Assembly: GCA_963977425.1 (NCBI GenBank) | Contig: CAXBOO010000005.1 | Location: 62,001 to 126,000 of the forward strand | Length of the DNA: 64,000 bases | Direction: 5' to 3' | Source of the DNA: CAXBOO01 sp963977425 | Lineage (GTDB): Bacteria; Bacteroidota; Bacteroidia; Flavobacteriales_D; Luteibaculaceae | Part shown: one piece after another, positions 26,924 through 34,978 of the stretch | Position numbering within the stretch: position 1 is the stretch's first letter | Layout of the letters: every line of letters begins with the position of its first letter | Program-made: the position numbers and the translations under genes | Notes under the pieces: generated by a model | Seen by the model: the letters and a program-made list of their open reading frames with translations, nothing else | Databases searched by the model: none | What the model was told of the DNA's origin: nothing

Positions 26924-27365
26924 AAGCAAATTTTACATTCTTATTATCGTCCTACTTTTGGTGTCCAATGCCATTTTGATCTTCGGTTTTTTACACAAGC
27001 CTAAAAGGCCACTGCATCCAAAATCTCCAAAGGAAATCATTTCAAAAGCCTTATCGTTTGACAACAAACAAATAGAAAAATACGACTCCATTATTATCCA
27101 TCATCAGGTAAATATCAATAATCTTAGAGAAGGCATAAACGATAAAAGACAGCAACTGTACGCCTATTTAACCAAAGCGAAAAACGATTCTGCTACGGCA
27201 TTAATAATTGAAGATTTAGCAAAACTAGAATTAGAAATAGAGCAAACACATTACAATCATTTTCAAGACATCAAATCTATTTGCCATCCTGATCAAATGG
27301 ACGATTTTGAGTCTCTTTGCAAAAAACTACATCGCCTATTCGGCAACAACAAACCTAAGCCATAA
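26916..27365 (+). CDS. CpxP/Spy-like periplasmic or membrane-anchored protein
   Basis: The ATG at 26916 overlaps the preceding stop by 8 nt and gives 149 residues with an uncleaved or signal helix (FYILIIVLLLVSNAILIFGF). The rest is helical and charged, with paired segments like KEIISKALSFDNKQIEKYDSI and HYNHFQDIKSICHPDQMDDF that resemble the LTxxQ-type helical hairpins of CpxP, Spy and CnrX-like stress sensors. With the sigma and anti-sigma genes it forms a three-gene envelope-response operon, analogous to CnrYXH or ZraP-type modules. The ligand is unknown. Confidence 0.65.
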   Translation: MNKSKFYILIIVLLLVSNAILIFGFLHKPKRPLHPKSPKEIISKALSFDNKQIEKYDSIIIHHQVNINNLREGINDKRQQLYAYLTKAKNDSATALIIEDLAKLELEIEQTHYNHFQDIKSICHPDQMDDFESLCKKLHRLFGNNKPKP

Positions 27366-27373
27366 GGCTTTTT
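27357..27373 (+). terminator. Weak hairpin overlapping the stop codon of the CpxP-like gene
   Basis: AAGCC, loop ATAA, GGCTT and TTT form a 5-bp hairpin containing the stop codon. The stem is short, so termination is doubtful. The remaining 200 bp to the next gene hold only scattered AGCTTAGTTT-like direct repeats and no gene. Confidence 0.35.
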
Positions 27374-27572
27374 AAGGTCTTACTTTTCCGCATACTAACA
27401 CCTACTATGGCTATTGACCAATACCTAGGGAGTACTGTTCAATACAATATTCTAGCTTAGTTTTAGGTCGATACTACCCACTAAACAATGAAACAGATAG
27501 CTTAGTTTTTGATGATGTACGTTTTTACATTCAATGTCTAAAAAGCTTACCATAAACCGAGATTAGCTCAGT

Positions 27573-29030
27573 TTATTTCGATTTCAAAATTTTCGTTAGC
27601 TCAATCGGCTCTGCTCTATTGCGGTAATCGGCATCTAGAAAAGAATAAATAATTTTCCCTTCTTCGTTTATGATGTATGTCGCTGCAAGAGGCAGTTCGT
27701 TGGTCTGATCACCGTTGTATGCATTCATATCAAATGCATCGTTGTAAATAGTGGCTACTGCGTCGGTCAACTTAAAAACGACACCATATTCTTTTCCAAC
27801 AACATTTCCAACGTCGCTCAATATCTCAAACTCCAACTCATTTTTTTCAGCGGTAGTCATCGATTTATCCGGCATTTCTGGAGTTAATGCAATTAAGTTA
27901 GCTCCATTCGCCTTGAAATTTTCAAGCTCATTTTGTAATTCATGCAACGTAAGGTTACAATATGGACACCACCCACCGCGGTACCAAGTCAAAACCACCT
28001 TGCCTTTTTTCAAGTAATCGTTAAGCTCTACAGATTCACCCAAAGCATTGGTTAAGGTGAAATTTGGAGCCACATCTCCAACTTGCTTTGCACTTTTGGT
28101 AATTCCACTGTTGGCTACAGCCTCAATACCTTCTCGGTAAATTCGCTTTTTATCGGTTTCTGGTTGCATAATATTTCTATTTTTTTTTGATTCTAATTGA
28201 CTTGTTAATGAGTTGGTTTTACTGAATAATGTTGGAGTAATATTGGCGTTGAATTGAATGTCGGTCCAACGAACATAAATCCATGGATCATTGCTTACTG
28301 AAGCACCCCAAGTAGAGGCTTTGTATTGTCTTTTAGTAGGCATCAACATTCCATCAATTTCTTCGTACTCTAGTTGCATTAGAAATGGGGTTTCCATCTT
28401 TCCGAAATCGGCAACAGTAAACAAAAACTGATCAACTAGATTGGTGCTAGAATTGATGTACAATTGATAAATATCAGTTGGTTTGTCGCCATTTGACTCA
28501 AATGAGACTTTCACAATATCGTAGTACTTATTGCCAATAGTGTCTTTTCCAAGATGCTCGTAAACCAAACCTGGATCGAGTAATTTCTGCATCATCGAAA
28601 ACCAATAAAAATTAGTTGGTCTATTGAAAGCTACTCCTTTAAGCAGCTTTTCATCTTCTAGGAATTCACCGTTGTGTCGCAGCCAAAACTGAGATCCATC
28701 GTAACCCTGTTCGATAACACCTTCCAGCTGTGGCAATGTTCTCTCATGTTGTACATATGCACCATACGACAGTTCTCCTTCAAAGATGTACTTCTCTTGT
28801 ACTACGTCTTTTTTTCCATCGGGAGTTTGATAAGTATATGTGTAACTCACATTTTTTTTGCTCCTCAACGTTTCATAGTCTCCAACCTTTTGGACCATAT
28901 TGTACACCAATTCATGCCCTTTGTTCTTGAAGGTTTGAGTTGGTTCCGCCTCTACGTTTTCTACTTGTTTCGCCGAGCACGAAAACAATAAACTTCCGAT
29001 TAACAAAGAAGCAAGGATGTGTATTTTCAT
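27573..29030 (-). CDS. Lipoprotein domain fused to peroxiredoxin-like (AhpC/TSA) domain; junction at an A9 run
   Basis: As written, one 485-residue frame encodes a lipoprotein (lipobox LLFSC, Cys18) with a beta-rich outer-membrane lipoprotein-sorting-like domain of about 265 residues, followed by a complete AhpC/TSA domain with LTWYRGGWCPYCNLTLHEL (redox Cys pair near residues 355-358) and ATYIINEEGKIIYSFLDADYRNRAEP. The junction is nine consecutive A on the coding strand (28188-28180). One extra A would end the lipoprotein at TAG (28179-28177) and leave an ATG (28169) 7 nt later starting MQPETDKKRIYREGIEAV, the size and shape of a free-standing peroxiredoxin. So this may be two genes joined by a 1-nt homopolymer change. 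A TetR operator lies 16 nt upstream. Confidence 0.85.
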   Translation of the reverse strand: MKIHILASLLIGSLLFSCSAKQVENVEAEPTQTFKNKGHELVYNMVQKVGDYETLRSKKNVSYTYTYQTPDGKKDVVQEKYIFEGELSYGAYVQHERTLPQLEGVIEQGYDGSQFWLRHNGEFLEDEKLLKGVAFNRPTNFYWFSMMQKLLDPGLVYEHLGKDTIGNKYYDIVKVSFESNGDKPTDIYQLYINSSTNLVDQFLFTVADFGKMETPFLMQLEYEEIDGMLMPTKRQYKASTWGASVSNDPWIYVRWTDIQFNANITPTLFSKTNSLTSQLESKKNRNIMQPETDKKRIYREGIEAVANSGITKSAKQVGDVAPNFTLTNALGESVELNDYLKKGKVVLTWYRGGWCPYCNLTLHELQNELENFKANGANLIALTPEMPDKSMTTAEKNELEFEILSDVGNVVGKEYGVVFKLTDAVATIYNDAFDMNAYNGDQTNELPLAATYIINEEGKIIYSFLDADYRNRAEPIELTKILKSK

Positions 29031-29045
29031 AATGTTCTTGATTTC

Positions 29046-29065
29046 AACATACCAATTAGTATGTT
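29046..29065. promoter_or_regulatory. TetR-type operator copy 1 (AACATACCAATTAGTATGTT)
   Basis: A 20-bp inverted repeat with 7-bp perfect arms AACATAC and GTATGTT. It overlaps the tetR stop codon and ends 16 nt upstream of the lipoprotein-peroxiredoxin start. The core matches the second site upstream of tetR at 15 of 18 positions. Confidence 0.7.
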
Positions 29066-29666
29066 ATTTCTTTAATTGTTGTATATAATTGATGAATGCT
29101 AGTTTGTATTCTTCAATGATTGTATCATCGTTGTACAATTTCCGAATACCCCTTATGCCTTCGAAAGCACTGATAATATAAACGGCTATAGCTGCACTTG
29201 ACAATTCATCACGCAATGTTTTTTCTGACTTTCCTCTTTCGAGCACATGAATCAAACCAGCTTTCCATTCATCCACAATTCGCTTCATAGCAGATTGGTA
29301 TGCGGTTTCGTAATCGCCAATCTCATTGATGAAATTATTCAATGAGCAACCGTGTTGCTTTTCATACAATGAAAACGAGTTTAGCCTTTCGTTGAAGGTC
29401 TTCAGAATAATTTCAGACGCATCGCCTTGGTCGTACAAAGGACTGATCATCTTATCGTAAATTCTATTCTGAAGTTTTTGTGTAATGATGGTTAACCCTA
29501 GTTCTTTTTTGTTCTGAAAATGATGATAAAATGCTCCTTTCGTCAAACTCGCAGTCCGCATTATTTTATCGATGCTGGTCGTTTTAAACCCATGTTCATA
29601 AAACAACTTATACGATTCATCTAAAATCAATTGTTTGGTTCGCTGAGATTTCAAAACCTGATCCAT
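29064..29666 (-). CDS. TetR/AcrR family transcriptional regulator
   Basis: The 200-residue product has an N-terminal helix-turn-helix, with LILDESYKLFYEHGFKTTSI, DKIMRTASLTKGAFYHHF and QNKKELGLTII, followed by a helical C-terminal domain carrying CSLNNFINEIGDYETAYQ, typical of a TetR subgroup with a TetR_C-type dimer domain. The gene is 33 nt upstream of, and collinear with, the lipoprotein-peroxiredoxin gene. Matching palindromes occur both upstream of this gene and before the downstream gene, pointing to repression of both and autoregulation. The effector is unknown; an electrophile or oxidant would fit the redox target. Confidence 0.92.
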   Translation of the reverse strand: MDQVLKSQRTKQLILDESYKLFYEHGFKTTSIDKIMRTASLTKGAFYHHFQNKKELGLTIITQKLQNRIYDKMISPLYDQGDASEIILKTFNERLNSFSLYEKQHGCSLNNFINEIGDYETAYQSAMKRIVDEWKAGLIHVLERGKSEKTLRDELSSAAIAVYIISAFEGIRGIRKLYNDDTIIEEYKLAFINYIQQLKK

Positions 29667-29683
29667 AACACAAACCTAACTAA

Positions 29684-29701
29684 AAATACTAGTCGGTATG
29701 T
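29684..29701. promoter_or_regulatory. TetR-type operator copy 2 upstream of tetR
   Basis: Minus strand ACATACCGACTAGTATTT, compared with ACATACCAATTAGTATGT at the other site, 15 of 18 identical. It lies 18 nt upstream of the tetR start. Confidence 0.7.
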
Positions 29702-29836
29702 TTTTACGCAGCCTCGCTAACACTTCTTAACGATAAAGCACTTTACAATGAATTGTATTAAACACTTCGATTTCTGATTTCTCGGCAGAAAAAAATTAGT
29801 GTGTAATTTGCCCGCTTAAGTTTCTTACAAAGCGGT

Positions 29837-30400
29837 ATGCCGACTACAAAAATTAGAAATACAAGAACATACCGTAAAACCAAATACATTATTTATCGAC
29901 AAACAATACTGAACCCAATCGACCATTTATGGACATTTTTGGGTGCATTTGTCGGCATAGGCCTTATAGGTTTTACACAAAGCTTTGTTTTCACTAGCAT
30001 AGAAAATGTTTTCCTAATAGGTTCTTTTGGAGCTTCGGCTGTTCTGATTTACGGCGCCACAAATAGTCCTTTAGCACAACCAAGAAATTTAGTTGGTGGC
30101 CATATTATCAGTGCATTTATAGGAGTATGCATTGCCAAACTTCTTCCAGACCCAAGCCTCCATTGGCTAGCATGTGCTTTGTCCGTTTCGCTTTCTATAG
30201 TCGCAATGCAAATCAGTAAAACCATGCATCCACCAGGCGGTGCATCGGCATTGATAGCCAATATCGGCACTGAAAAAATCAAAAGTTTAGGATTTACGTA
30301 TGTCCTTAATCCTGTATTAAGTGGTGTATTGATACTGCTTATAGTTGCGTTGATTTTCAACAATATGGCAAGCAATAGAAATTACCCGTATAGAAAATGA
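29837..30400 (+). CDS. HPP family integral membrane protein
   Basis: HPP proteins are four-helix membrane proteins; a plant member transports nitrite into chloroplasts, but bacterial roles are largely untested. The 187-residue sequence has a basic N-terminal tail, FLGAFVGIGLIGF, the conserved FLIGSFGASAVLIYGATNSPLAQPRNLVGGHI block and the signature KTMHPPGGASALIANIG. All family positions are intact. It is monocistronic between the tetR cluster and the convergent protease gene (gap 11 nt). Confidence 0.9.
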   Translation: MPTTKIRNTRTYRKTKYIIYRQTILNPIDHLWTFLGAFVGIGLIGFTQSFVFTSIENVFLIGSFGASAVLIYGATNSPLAQPRNLVGGHIISAFIGVCIAKLLPDPSLHWLACALSVSLSIVAMQISKTMHPPGGASALIANIGTEKIKSLGFTYVLNPVLSGVLILLIVALIFNNMASNRNYPYRK

Positions 30401-30411
30401 ATACCTTTCTT

Positions 30412-31590
30412 CTATTGCAAAAGGATTTGTTTTTTTAGTTGTAAAGAATATTCTTTGCCCTCTCTTACGTACACAACGTCAACCGTTTCATTGCTTTTTA
30501 GAGGGTTGTTTTGCAAATAAAAACACACATCTTTAGATATTAAATTAGTCAACTTAATACCATTTAAACTCAGTATTTCATCACCCAACTGCAAACCAAG
30601 TTTCTCTGCCTCAGAGTTCTTATAAACAATGGATACAAATGCCTTTTGATCGATGACACGTGTTTGAAAACCAAAATTTTCTATTTTTTCATTTTCAAGT
30701 TCTTTTTGCTCAATCAAATACATTTTACTATCCTCGTAATTGATTATTAGTTTGAAATCTTTGAACAATAAATTGCCTACTGTTGGAGCGTTTTCATGAA
30801 AGGTTACATGATAGCTCTGAAGCTCCAAATCTCCTATTTCTAGAGTTTTTACTTTCGAATCGACAAACCTTTTATTTTGACCATCACCATAAACTGAAAC
30901 TGTTGCTTTGCCATAATATTCAACACTTTTAGTACTATCAATAACAGAAGAAAAATAAGCCAAAGGCAATCGAACACCACCGCTAGAACCCGTATCGAAT
31001 TTTACTCCTTTTCGTTTTTTATTATTGACAACGACGTCAATGTTTGGTGAAAAATAACCGCGTTTCGCATTTGTTTTGAACTTTATTTCTGAAGCATTTT
31101 CTGGCATTTCAAAATTGGCGATATCATCAGTTAAACGAATCACTTTGCGTTCGTAATCTATTTCCCAAACAGCTTCTTTTATAATGTTATTGCCAATAAC
31201 ACCATCTAACTTTAAACAACCCAACTCAATACTTGAACTAAAATCTAGAGTTAACGCCTCAACATCATCAAATCCAACGCCACCTACTTCTGTTCTATTG
31301 ACAACAACAAAGTTTTCTTGATGAGCATTACCTAAAACATCTTTACCACTCCCTATTCTACTATTTTTCAGTTTCAATTTTTCGCTTATACTTTTCGACA
31401 CCGCTGTTGGCATCCCTGTATCAAACAAAAAATCATATTCATTGCTGTCTATAGTTACCTTAATGATGGGTACACCAAAGTCAAAATTGAAAGGAACCTC
31501 TGAAAGAAAATGCGTTGCTACGCTTTCGCATTTCAACACAAAACCTGTGCATGCAAAAACAACAATGCAGCAAACCAAAATTTTATTCAT
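30412..31590 (-). CDS. Exported retropepsin-like aspartic protease with PDZ domain
   Basis: After a signal peptide (about residues 1-23), two aspartic-protease-like lobes are visible, each with a DTG motif: FDTGMPTAVSKS near residue 57 and FDTGSSGGVRLP near residue 198. Two DTGs in one chain resemble pepsin-like duplication, but the surrounding sequences are of the bacterial clan AA retropepsin-like type. A C-terminal PDZ domain (AEKLGLQLGDEILSLNGIKL) occupies roughly residues 310-390. Likely a periplasmic protease or peptide-binding protein; substrates unknown. It stands alone on the minus strand. Confidence 0.82.
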   Translation of the reverse strand: MNKILVCCIVVFACTGFVLKCESVATHFLSEVPFNFDFGVPIIKVTIDSNEYDFLFDTGMPTAVSKSISEKLKLKNSRIGSGKDVLGNAHQENFVVVNRTEVGGVGFDDVEALTLDFSSSIELGCLKLDGVIGNNIIKEAVWEIDYERKVIRLTDDIANFEMPENASEIKFKTNAKRGYFSPNIDVVVNNKKRKGVKFDTGSSGGVRLPLAYFSSVIDSTKSVEYYGKATVSVYGDGQNKRFVDSKVKTLEIGDLELQSYHVTFHENAPTVGNLLFKDFKLIINYEDSKMYLIEQKELENEKIENFGFQTRVIDQKAFVSIVYKNSEAEKLGLQLGDEILSLNGIKLTNLISKDVCFYLQNNPLKSNETVDVVYVREGKEYSLQLKKQILLQ

Positions 31591-31665
31591 CTAAGTATTT
31601 ATTTGATGTTCAACTAAACAACTAATTCGTTTGGTAATCTGAGTTTTCGAATTATTACGACCGTT

Positions 31666-32502
31666 CTATTTCAAATATTTCTCGAAAAACAATTGCATAT
31701 CTGCCCACGAAGCGCTATCGGCTTTAGCATTATACGCTAATGGCAACTCAAAAGCTACCCCCAAACTATCAGCACCTTTGCTGGTAAATGCATGTACAGC
31801 ATCAGCATACGCTTTGTACTCGTAAGTAGCTCCTACTTTATCTAACGATTCCTTATACTTTGCCACATCTTCCTCACTTACAAATGGATCGTCAGCCCCT
31901 TGATAAACAGCTATTTTGGTGAGTAGACTATCGTCACTTGGCTGAATAGGCAACTGCAATCCGGCATGAAACGCTGCTACTACATCTAAATCTTTACCGG
32001 CGTTGGCCATAGATAAAACAACCGATCCTCCGAAACAATATCCAATGGCCGCAATTCTCGTAGTATCTACATTAGGGTCCTGTTTCAAAATATCTAAAGC
32101 CTTGTCAAAACGCAATTTGGCTTCGTCGATGTTACCAAAAACTTCTCCAGCAAACTTCATGGCATCTTTTGGATGACTGGCTTTTTTACCGTTACCGTAC
32201 ATGTCTACCGCAAAAGCCACATAACCTAACTCGGCCAATTTATCAGCTCGCTCACGCGCATAATCATTATGTCCCCACCATTCATGAACCACCAATACAC
32301 CAGGTTTTTTACCTTCAAATTGGGTGTCGTTAACCATGTAGCCGGTCATATTGGCTTCATCGGTAGCATAGTCTACTATTTTTGCTTCAAGAGTCACTTG
32401 CACTTCTTCAACCAAAATTTCTTCAACAGTTTCTTCTTTCGCTTCTGGTGCACCACAAGCAACAAACGCAAGGGCAATCAAAGAGGTGTATATCGCTTTC
32501 AT
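31666..32502 (-). CDS. Dienelactone hydrolase family lipoprotein
   Basis: The 278-residue protein starts with a lipoprotein signal (ALAFVACG, Cys16) and an acidic linker, followed by an alpha/beta-hydrolase fold of the dienelactone hydrolase family. The nucleophile is Cys in IGYCFGGSVVLSMANAG, the acid is Asp in YQGADDPFVSEED and the base His is in YADAVHAFTSKGAD. EWWGHNDYARERADKLAELG and DMYGNGKKA are also family blocks. Bacteroidota members are widespread and substrates are mostly unknown; involvement in ring-cleavage catabolism is not supported by neighbours. Confidence 0.88.
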   Translation of the reverse strand: MKAIYTSLIALAFVACGAPEAKEETVEEILVEEVQVTLEAKIVDYATDEANMTGYMVNDTQFEGKKPGVLVVHEWWGHNDYARERADKLAELGYVAFAVDMYGNGKKASHPKDAMKFAGEVFGNIDEAKLRFDKALDILKQDPNVDTTRIAAIGYCFGGSVVLSMANAGKDLDVVAAFHAGLQLPIQPSDDSLLTKIAVYQGADDPFVSEEDVAKYKESLDKVGATYEYKAYADAVHAFTSKGADSLGVAFELPLAYNAKADSASWADMQLFFEKYLK

Positions 32503-32550
32503 AGTAATCGATTATTTGATGTTATAAATCTAAGATTTCATTCTATGTTA

Positions 32551-33420
32551 TCAGAAATCGAAGTCTGGAAATATTTTTGAAAAATTTTCGGGTGGGCGGA
32601 GCTTGATATTCAATTCTTCTCCTGTTTGTGGGTGTTTAAATTGCAAGGCATAAGCATGGAGGTACAAACCTTTCCCATTCAAAACAAGACCCTCTTTTCC
32701 ATATTCTTTATCGCCCAAAATAGGACAACCTAAAAATGCCAAATGCTGACGCAACTGATGTCTTCTCCCTGTTTTTGGCTCTAACTCTACCAAACTCAAT
32801 GTTCCGAAACGTTCGGATATAACCTTTGATTTGCATTGGTATAAAGACAACGCTTCTTTATCTTCAACGGGTTCTTTCACCTCACCACTTTCGGGCAAAG
32901 CACCTATCGCAATAGCATAATACGTTTTCTGTATTGTCTTTTTAACAAACAACTCATTGAGCGCCACAATACTCGATGCCGTTTTGCCAATCAACAAAAG
33001 CCCTGTAGTTGGAAAATCTAATCGATGCACCGTTTTAGGTTTGACAGCATCTGACTGTTTCGACAATTGAAGGTTTTGCTCCAATGCATTGTTGATGGTT
33101 TTAAAACCATTTCCGCTTACCAAAACACCCGGTGGTTTATTGATCACCGCCAAATAATCGTCCTCATAAACGACATTGAGCTTTTGCACAAATGTTTTTT
33201 TGACTTCAGGCATTTCATCTGGCATTCTGAGTTCAATACACTCGCCACCTTTGATGAAGGAGGAAGTAAACGCCAATTTACCATCAACAAATATTTGCTT
33301 TTTCCTCAGCACTTTTTTCAATGCCGACTTGCTGATGCATGTAGAAAAAATACCAACACCATAATCTTGCAACCGAACCGGAGTCTCTTGCATTTTAGCT
33401 ATATGGGTTTCTTTTTTCAT
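32551..33420 (-). CDS. RluA-family RNA pseudouridine synthase
   Basis: The enzyme isomerises specific uridines to pseudouridine in rRNA or tRNA. The ATG at 33420 gives 289 residues; upstream in-frame codons run into the arsR promoter. An S4-like N-terminal region (ALKKVLRKKQIFVDGKLAF) precedes the catalytic domain with VHRLDFPTTGLLLIGKT, containing the catalytic Asp of the HRLDxxTxG motif, then ELEPKTGRRHQLRQHLAFLG and GLYLHAYALQFKHPQTGE. Target position cannot be read from sequence. The gene is divergent from the ars operon. Confidence 0.92.
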   Translation of the reverse strand: MKKETHIAKMQETPVRLQDYGVGIFSTCISKSALKKVLRKKQIFVDGKLAFTSSFIKGGECIELRMPDEMPEVKKTFVQKLNVVYEDDYLAVINKPPGVLVSGNGFKTINNALEQNLQLSKQSDAVKPKTVHRLDFPTTGLLLIGKTASSIVALNELFVKKTIQKTYYAIAIGALPESGEVKEPVEDKEALSLYQCKSKVISERFGTLSLVELEPKTGRRHQLRQHLAFLGCPILGDKEYGKEGLVLNGKGLYLHAYALQFKHPQTGEELNIKLRPPENFSKIFPDFDF

Positions 33421-33480
33421 AATAAATGACTTCTGCCAAAGTTTCATTTTTTTATTCAGAAATGGATGAATTACAATTAT

Positions 33481-33498
33481 TATCGTAATATTGCGATA
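33481..33498. promoter_or_regulatory. ArsR operator palindrome (TATCGTAATATTGCGATA)
   Basis: An 18-bp inverted repeat with a single unmatched pair (T and G at symmetrical positions), placed 13 bp upstream of the arsR ATG and overlapping a TAATATTG sequence that resembles the -7 promoter element. Binding by ArsR would block RNA polymerase. Confidence 0.65.
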
Positions 33499-33511
33499 TA
33501 ACAATTTGACG

Positions 33512-33865
33512 ATGGGTATAACCAAAACAGATTTATTTACTGAAGACCAAAACCAATTGGCACAACTAGCAAAGGTTCTTGCACATCCAGCACGCATAGC
33601 CATCATTCAGGAAGTGATAAAAAGCCAATCGTGTGTAAATCATTTTTTGGTTCAAGAATTAGGCCTTGCTCAAGCTACCATCAGTCAGCATTTGAAAGAA
33701 TTAAAATCGGCAGGAATATTATGCGGATCGGTGGAAGGAAAAACCATCAGTTATTGCATCAATGCCCAGTCGTGGGAAGCCATTCGGAAACAATTTGAAC
33801 AATTATTCGGGCAATTTTCTTGCTCTACAACTAACAACAACCCGAGCAACACTTGCTGCTCATAA
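33512..33865 (+). CDS. arsR: ArsR/SmtB family metalloregulator
   Basis: The ATG at 33512 gives a 117-residue winged-helix repressor beginning MGITKTDLF; the ORF's earlier start lies inside the operator. Helix-turn-helix residues are LVQELGLAQATISQHLKELKSAG. Cysteines suited to As(III) occur at C44 region (SQSCVNHFLV) and in a C-terminal run ending NTCCS, unlike the classic ELCVCDL site. It heads a four-gene operon with a DUF6428-like gene, an arsenate-reductase-like phosphatase and an aquaporin. Confidence 0.93.
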   Translation: MGITKTDLFTEDQNQLAQLAKVLAHPARIAIIQEVIKSQSCVNHFLVQELGLAQATISQHLKELKSAGILCGSVEGKTISYCINAQSWEAIRKQFEQLFGQFSCSTTNNNPSNTCCS

Positions 33866-33876
33866 AACACAACACT

Positions 33877-34344
33877 ATGAGACTATCAGAAATCAAAACA
33901 GTATTAGAAAACCAAAGCAACATAGCCTTTGAGTTACCAAATGGCGATTTAGTACCTAGCCACTTTCATGTAACTGAAGTAGGAAAAATCACCAAGCACT
34001 TTATCGACTGCGGTGGCACTGTTAGAAACGAAGAGGTAGCGAATTTCCAATTATGGAATGCCAACGATTACGATCACCGTTTGCACCCAGATAAATTGCT
34101 AAAAATCATTCATCTTTCAGAAAAAGTATTGGATTTAGGAGACTTAGAAATAGAAGTTGAATACCAAGCTGAAACCATTGGCAAATTTGGTTTAGAATAC
34201 AACGGAAAAAACTTCTTACTTACGACAAAACAAACCGATTGTTTAGCAAAAGAAAACTGTGGTTTACCCCCAGAAAAGAAAAAAGTTGATTTAGCTGAAT
34301 TAGAAGCTGCACAATGTTGTTCACCAAGTTCTGGATGCTGCTAA
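33877..34344 (+). CDS. DUF6428-like protein with cysteine-rich C-terminus, ars-operon associated
   Basis: The ATG at 33877, 11 nt after arsR, gives 155 residues. The sequence begins MRLSEIKTVLENQSNIAFELPNG, continues with HFHVTEVGKITKHFIDCGGTVR and QLWNANDYDHRLHPDKLLKII, and ends with a Cys-rich tail (QCCSPSSGCC). It matches the DUF6428 family as I remember it, which in Bacteroidota is usually found between arsR and the arsenate reductase. The vicinal cysteines could bind As(III) or a thiophilic metal, making a metallochaperone role possible, but no function is established. Confidence 0.75.
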   Translation: MRLSEIKTVLENQSNIAFELPNGDLVPSHFHVTEVGKITKHFIDCGGTVRNEEVANFQLWNANDYDHRLHPDKLLKIIHLSEKVLDLGDLEIEVEYQAETIGKFGLEYNGKNFLLTTKQTDCLAKENCGLPPEKKKVDLAELEAAQCCSPSSGCC

Positions 34345-34348
34345 TAGT

Positions 34349-34978
34349 ATGAAAAACTCACTTTTCCCAAACCTTCAATCGTACATTGAGGGTTTGAATA
34401 TTTCTACAATTTCAGAAGAGCGAAAAGGCATTCTTCAAGGACTGATTGAATACATTATATCTACAAAAAAGGCTGAGAAAAACATCAACCTCAATTTTAT
34501 TTGCACACACAATTCGCGACGAAGTCATTTAGGGCAAATATGGGCTCAAACCATGGCGTCCTTTTTTGAAATGGAGAATGTTTACTGTTATTCCGGCGGT
34601 ACAGAAGCAACAGCATTGTATCCTCAAGTAACCAAAACACTAAAATCAGTTGGCTTTACTTTGGAAAAATTATGCACTGATAGCAATCCTGTTTACGCAA
34701 TCAAATCGGGCAACAACCTACAACCCAATATTTGTTTTTCTAAAAAATACGATCATTACTTCAACCCGTCATCCGATTTTGCTGCCGCTTTAACTTGTTC
34801 GCAAGCTGATCAGGATTGCCCAATAATATTTGGCGCCTCAGCAAGAATTCCCTTGGATTACCTTGACCCAAAAGAATTTGACAATACCGACCTAATAGCG
34901 GAAAAATATCTAGAACGCAGCGAACAAATTGCTACCGAAATGTATTTCGTCTTTTCTGAAGTAAAGAACAATGAATAG
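34349..34978 (+). CDS. Arsenate reductase-like low-molecular-weight phosphatase family protein
   Basis: The 209-residue protein has the LMW phosphatase P-loop as ICTHNSRRSHLGQIWAQ (Cys near residue 50, HCx5R-like with Arg-Arg), the fold used by thioredoxin-coupled ArsC to reduce arsenate to arsenite. Further cysteines in LEKLCTDSNP, QPNICFSKK, LTCSQADQDCPII could form the disulfide relay, and the late ARIPLDYLDPKEFDNT replaces the usual DPAxAxGT. This variant, longer than the 130-residue ArsC, is typical of Bacteroidota ars operons. It starts 4 nt after the previous stop and overlaps the aquaporin gene by 8 nt. Confidence 0.85.
   Translation: MKNSLFPNLQSYIEGLNISTISEERKGILQGLIEYIISTKKAEKNINLNFICTHNSRRSHLGQIWAQTMASFFEMENVYCYSGGTEATALYPQVTKTLKSVGFTLEKLCTDSNPVYAIKSGNNLQPNICFSKKYDHYFNPSSDFAAALTCSQADQDCPIIFGASARIPLDYLDPKEFDNTDLIAEKYLERSEQIATEMYFVFSEVKNNE

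Noticed and set aside
27420..27565. Three AGCTTAGTTT-like direct repeats, considered as a CRISPR or operator array
   Set aside because: The copies are short, unequally spaced and diverged; there are no uniform spacers and no cas genes.
28674..28991. 105-codon plus-strand frame antisense to the lipoprotein domain
   Set aside because: Phe- and Cys-rich shadow typical of the reverse of an acidic coding sequence; no family resemblance.
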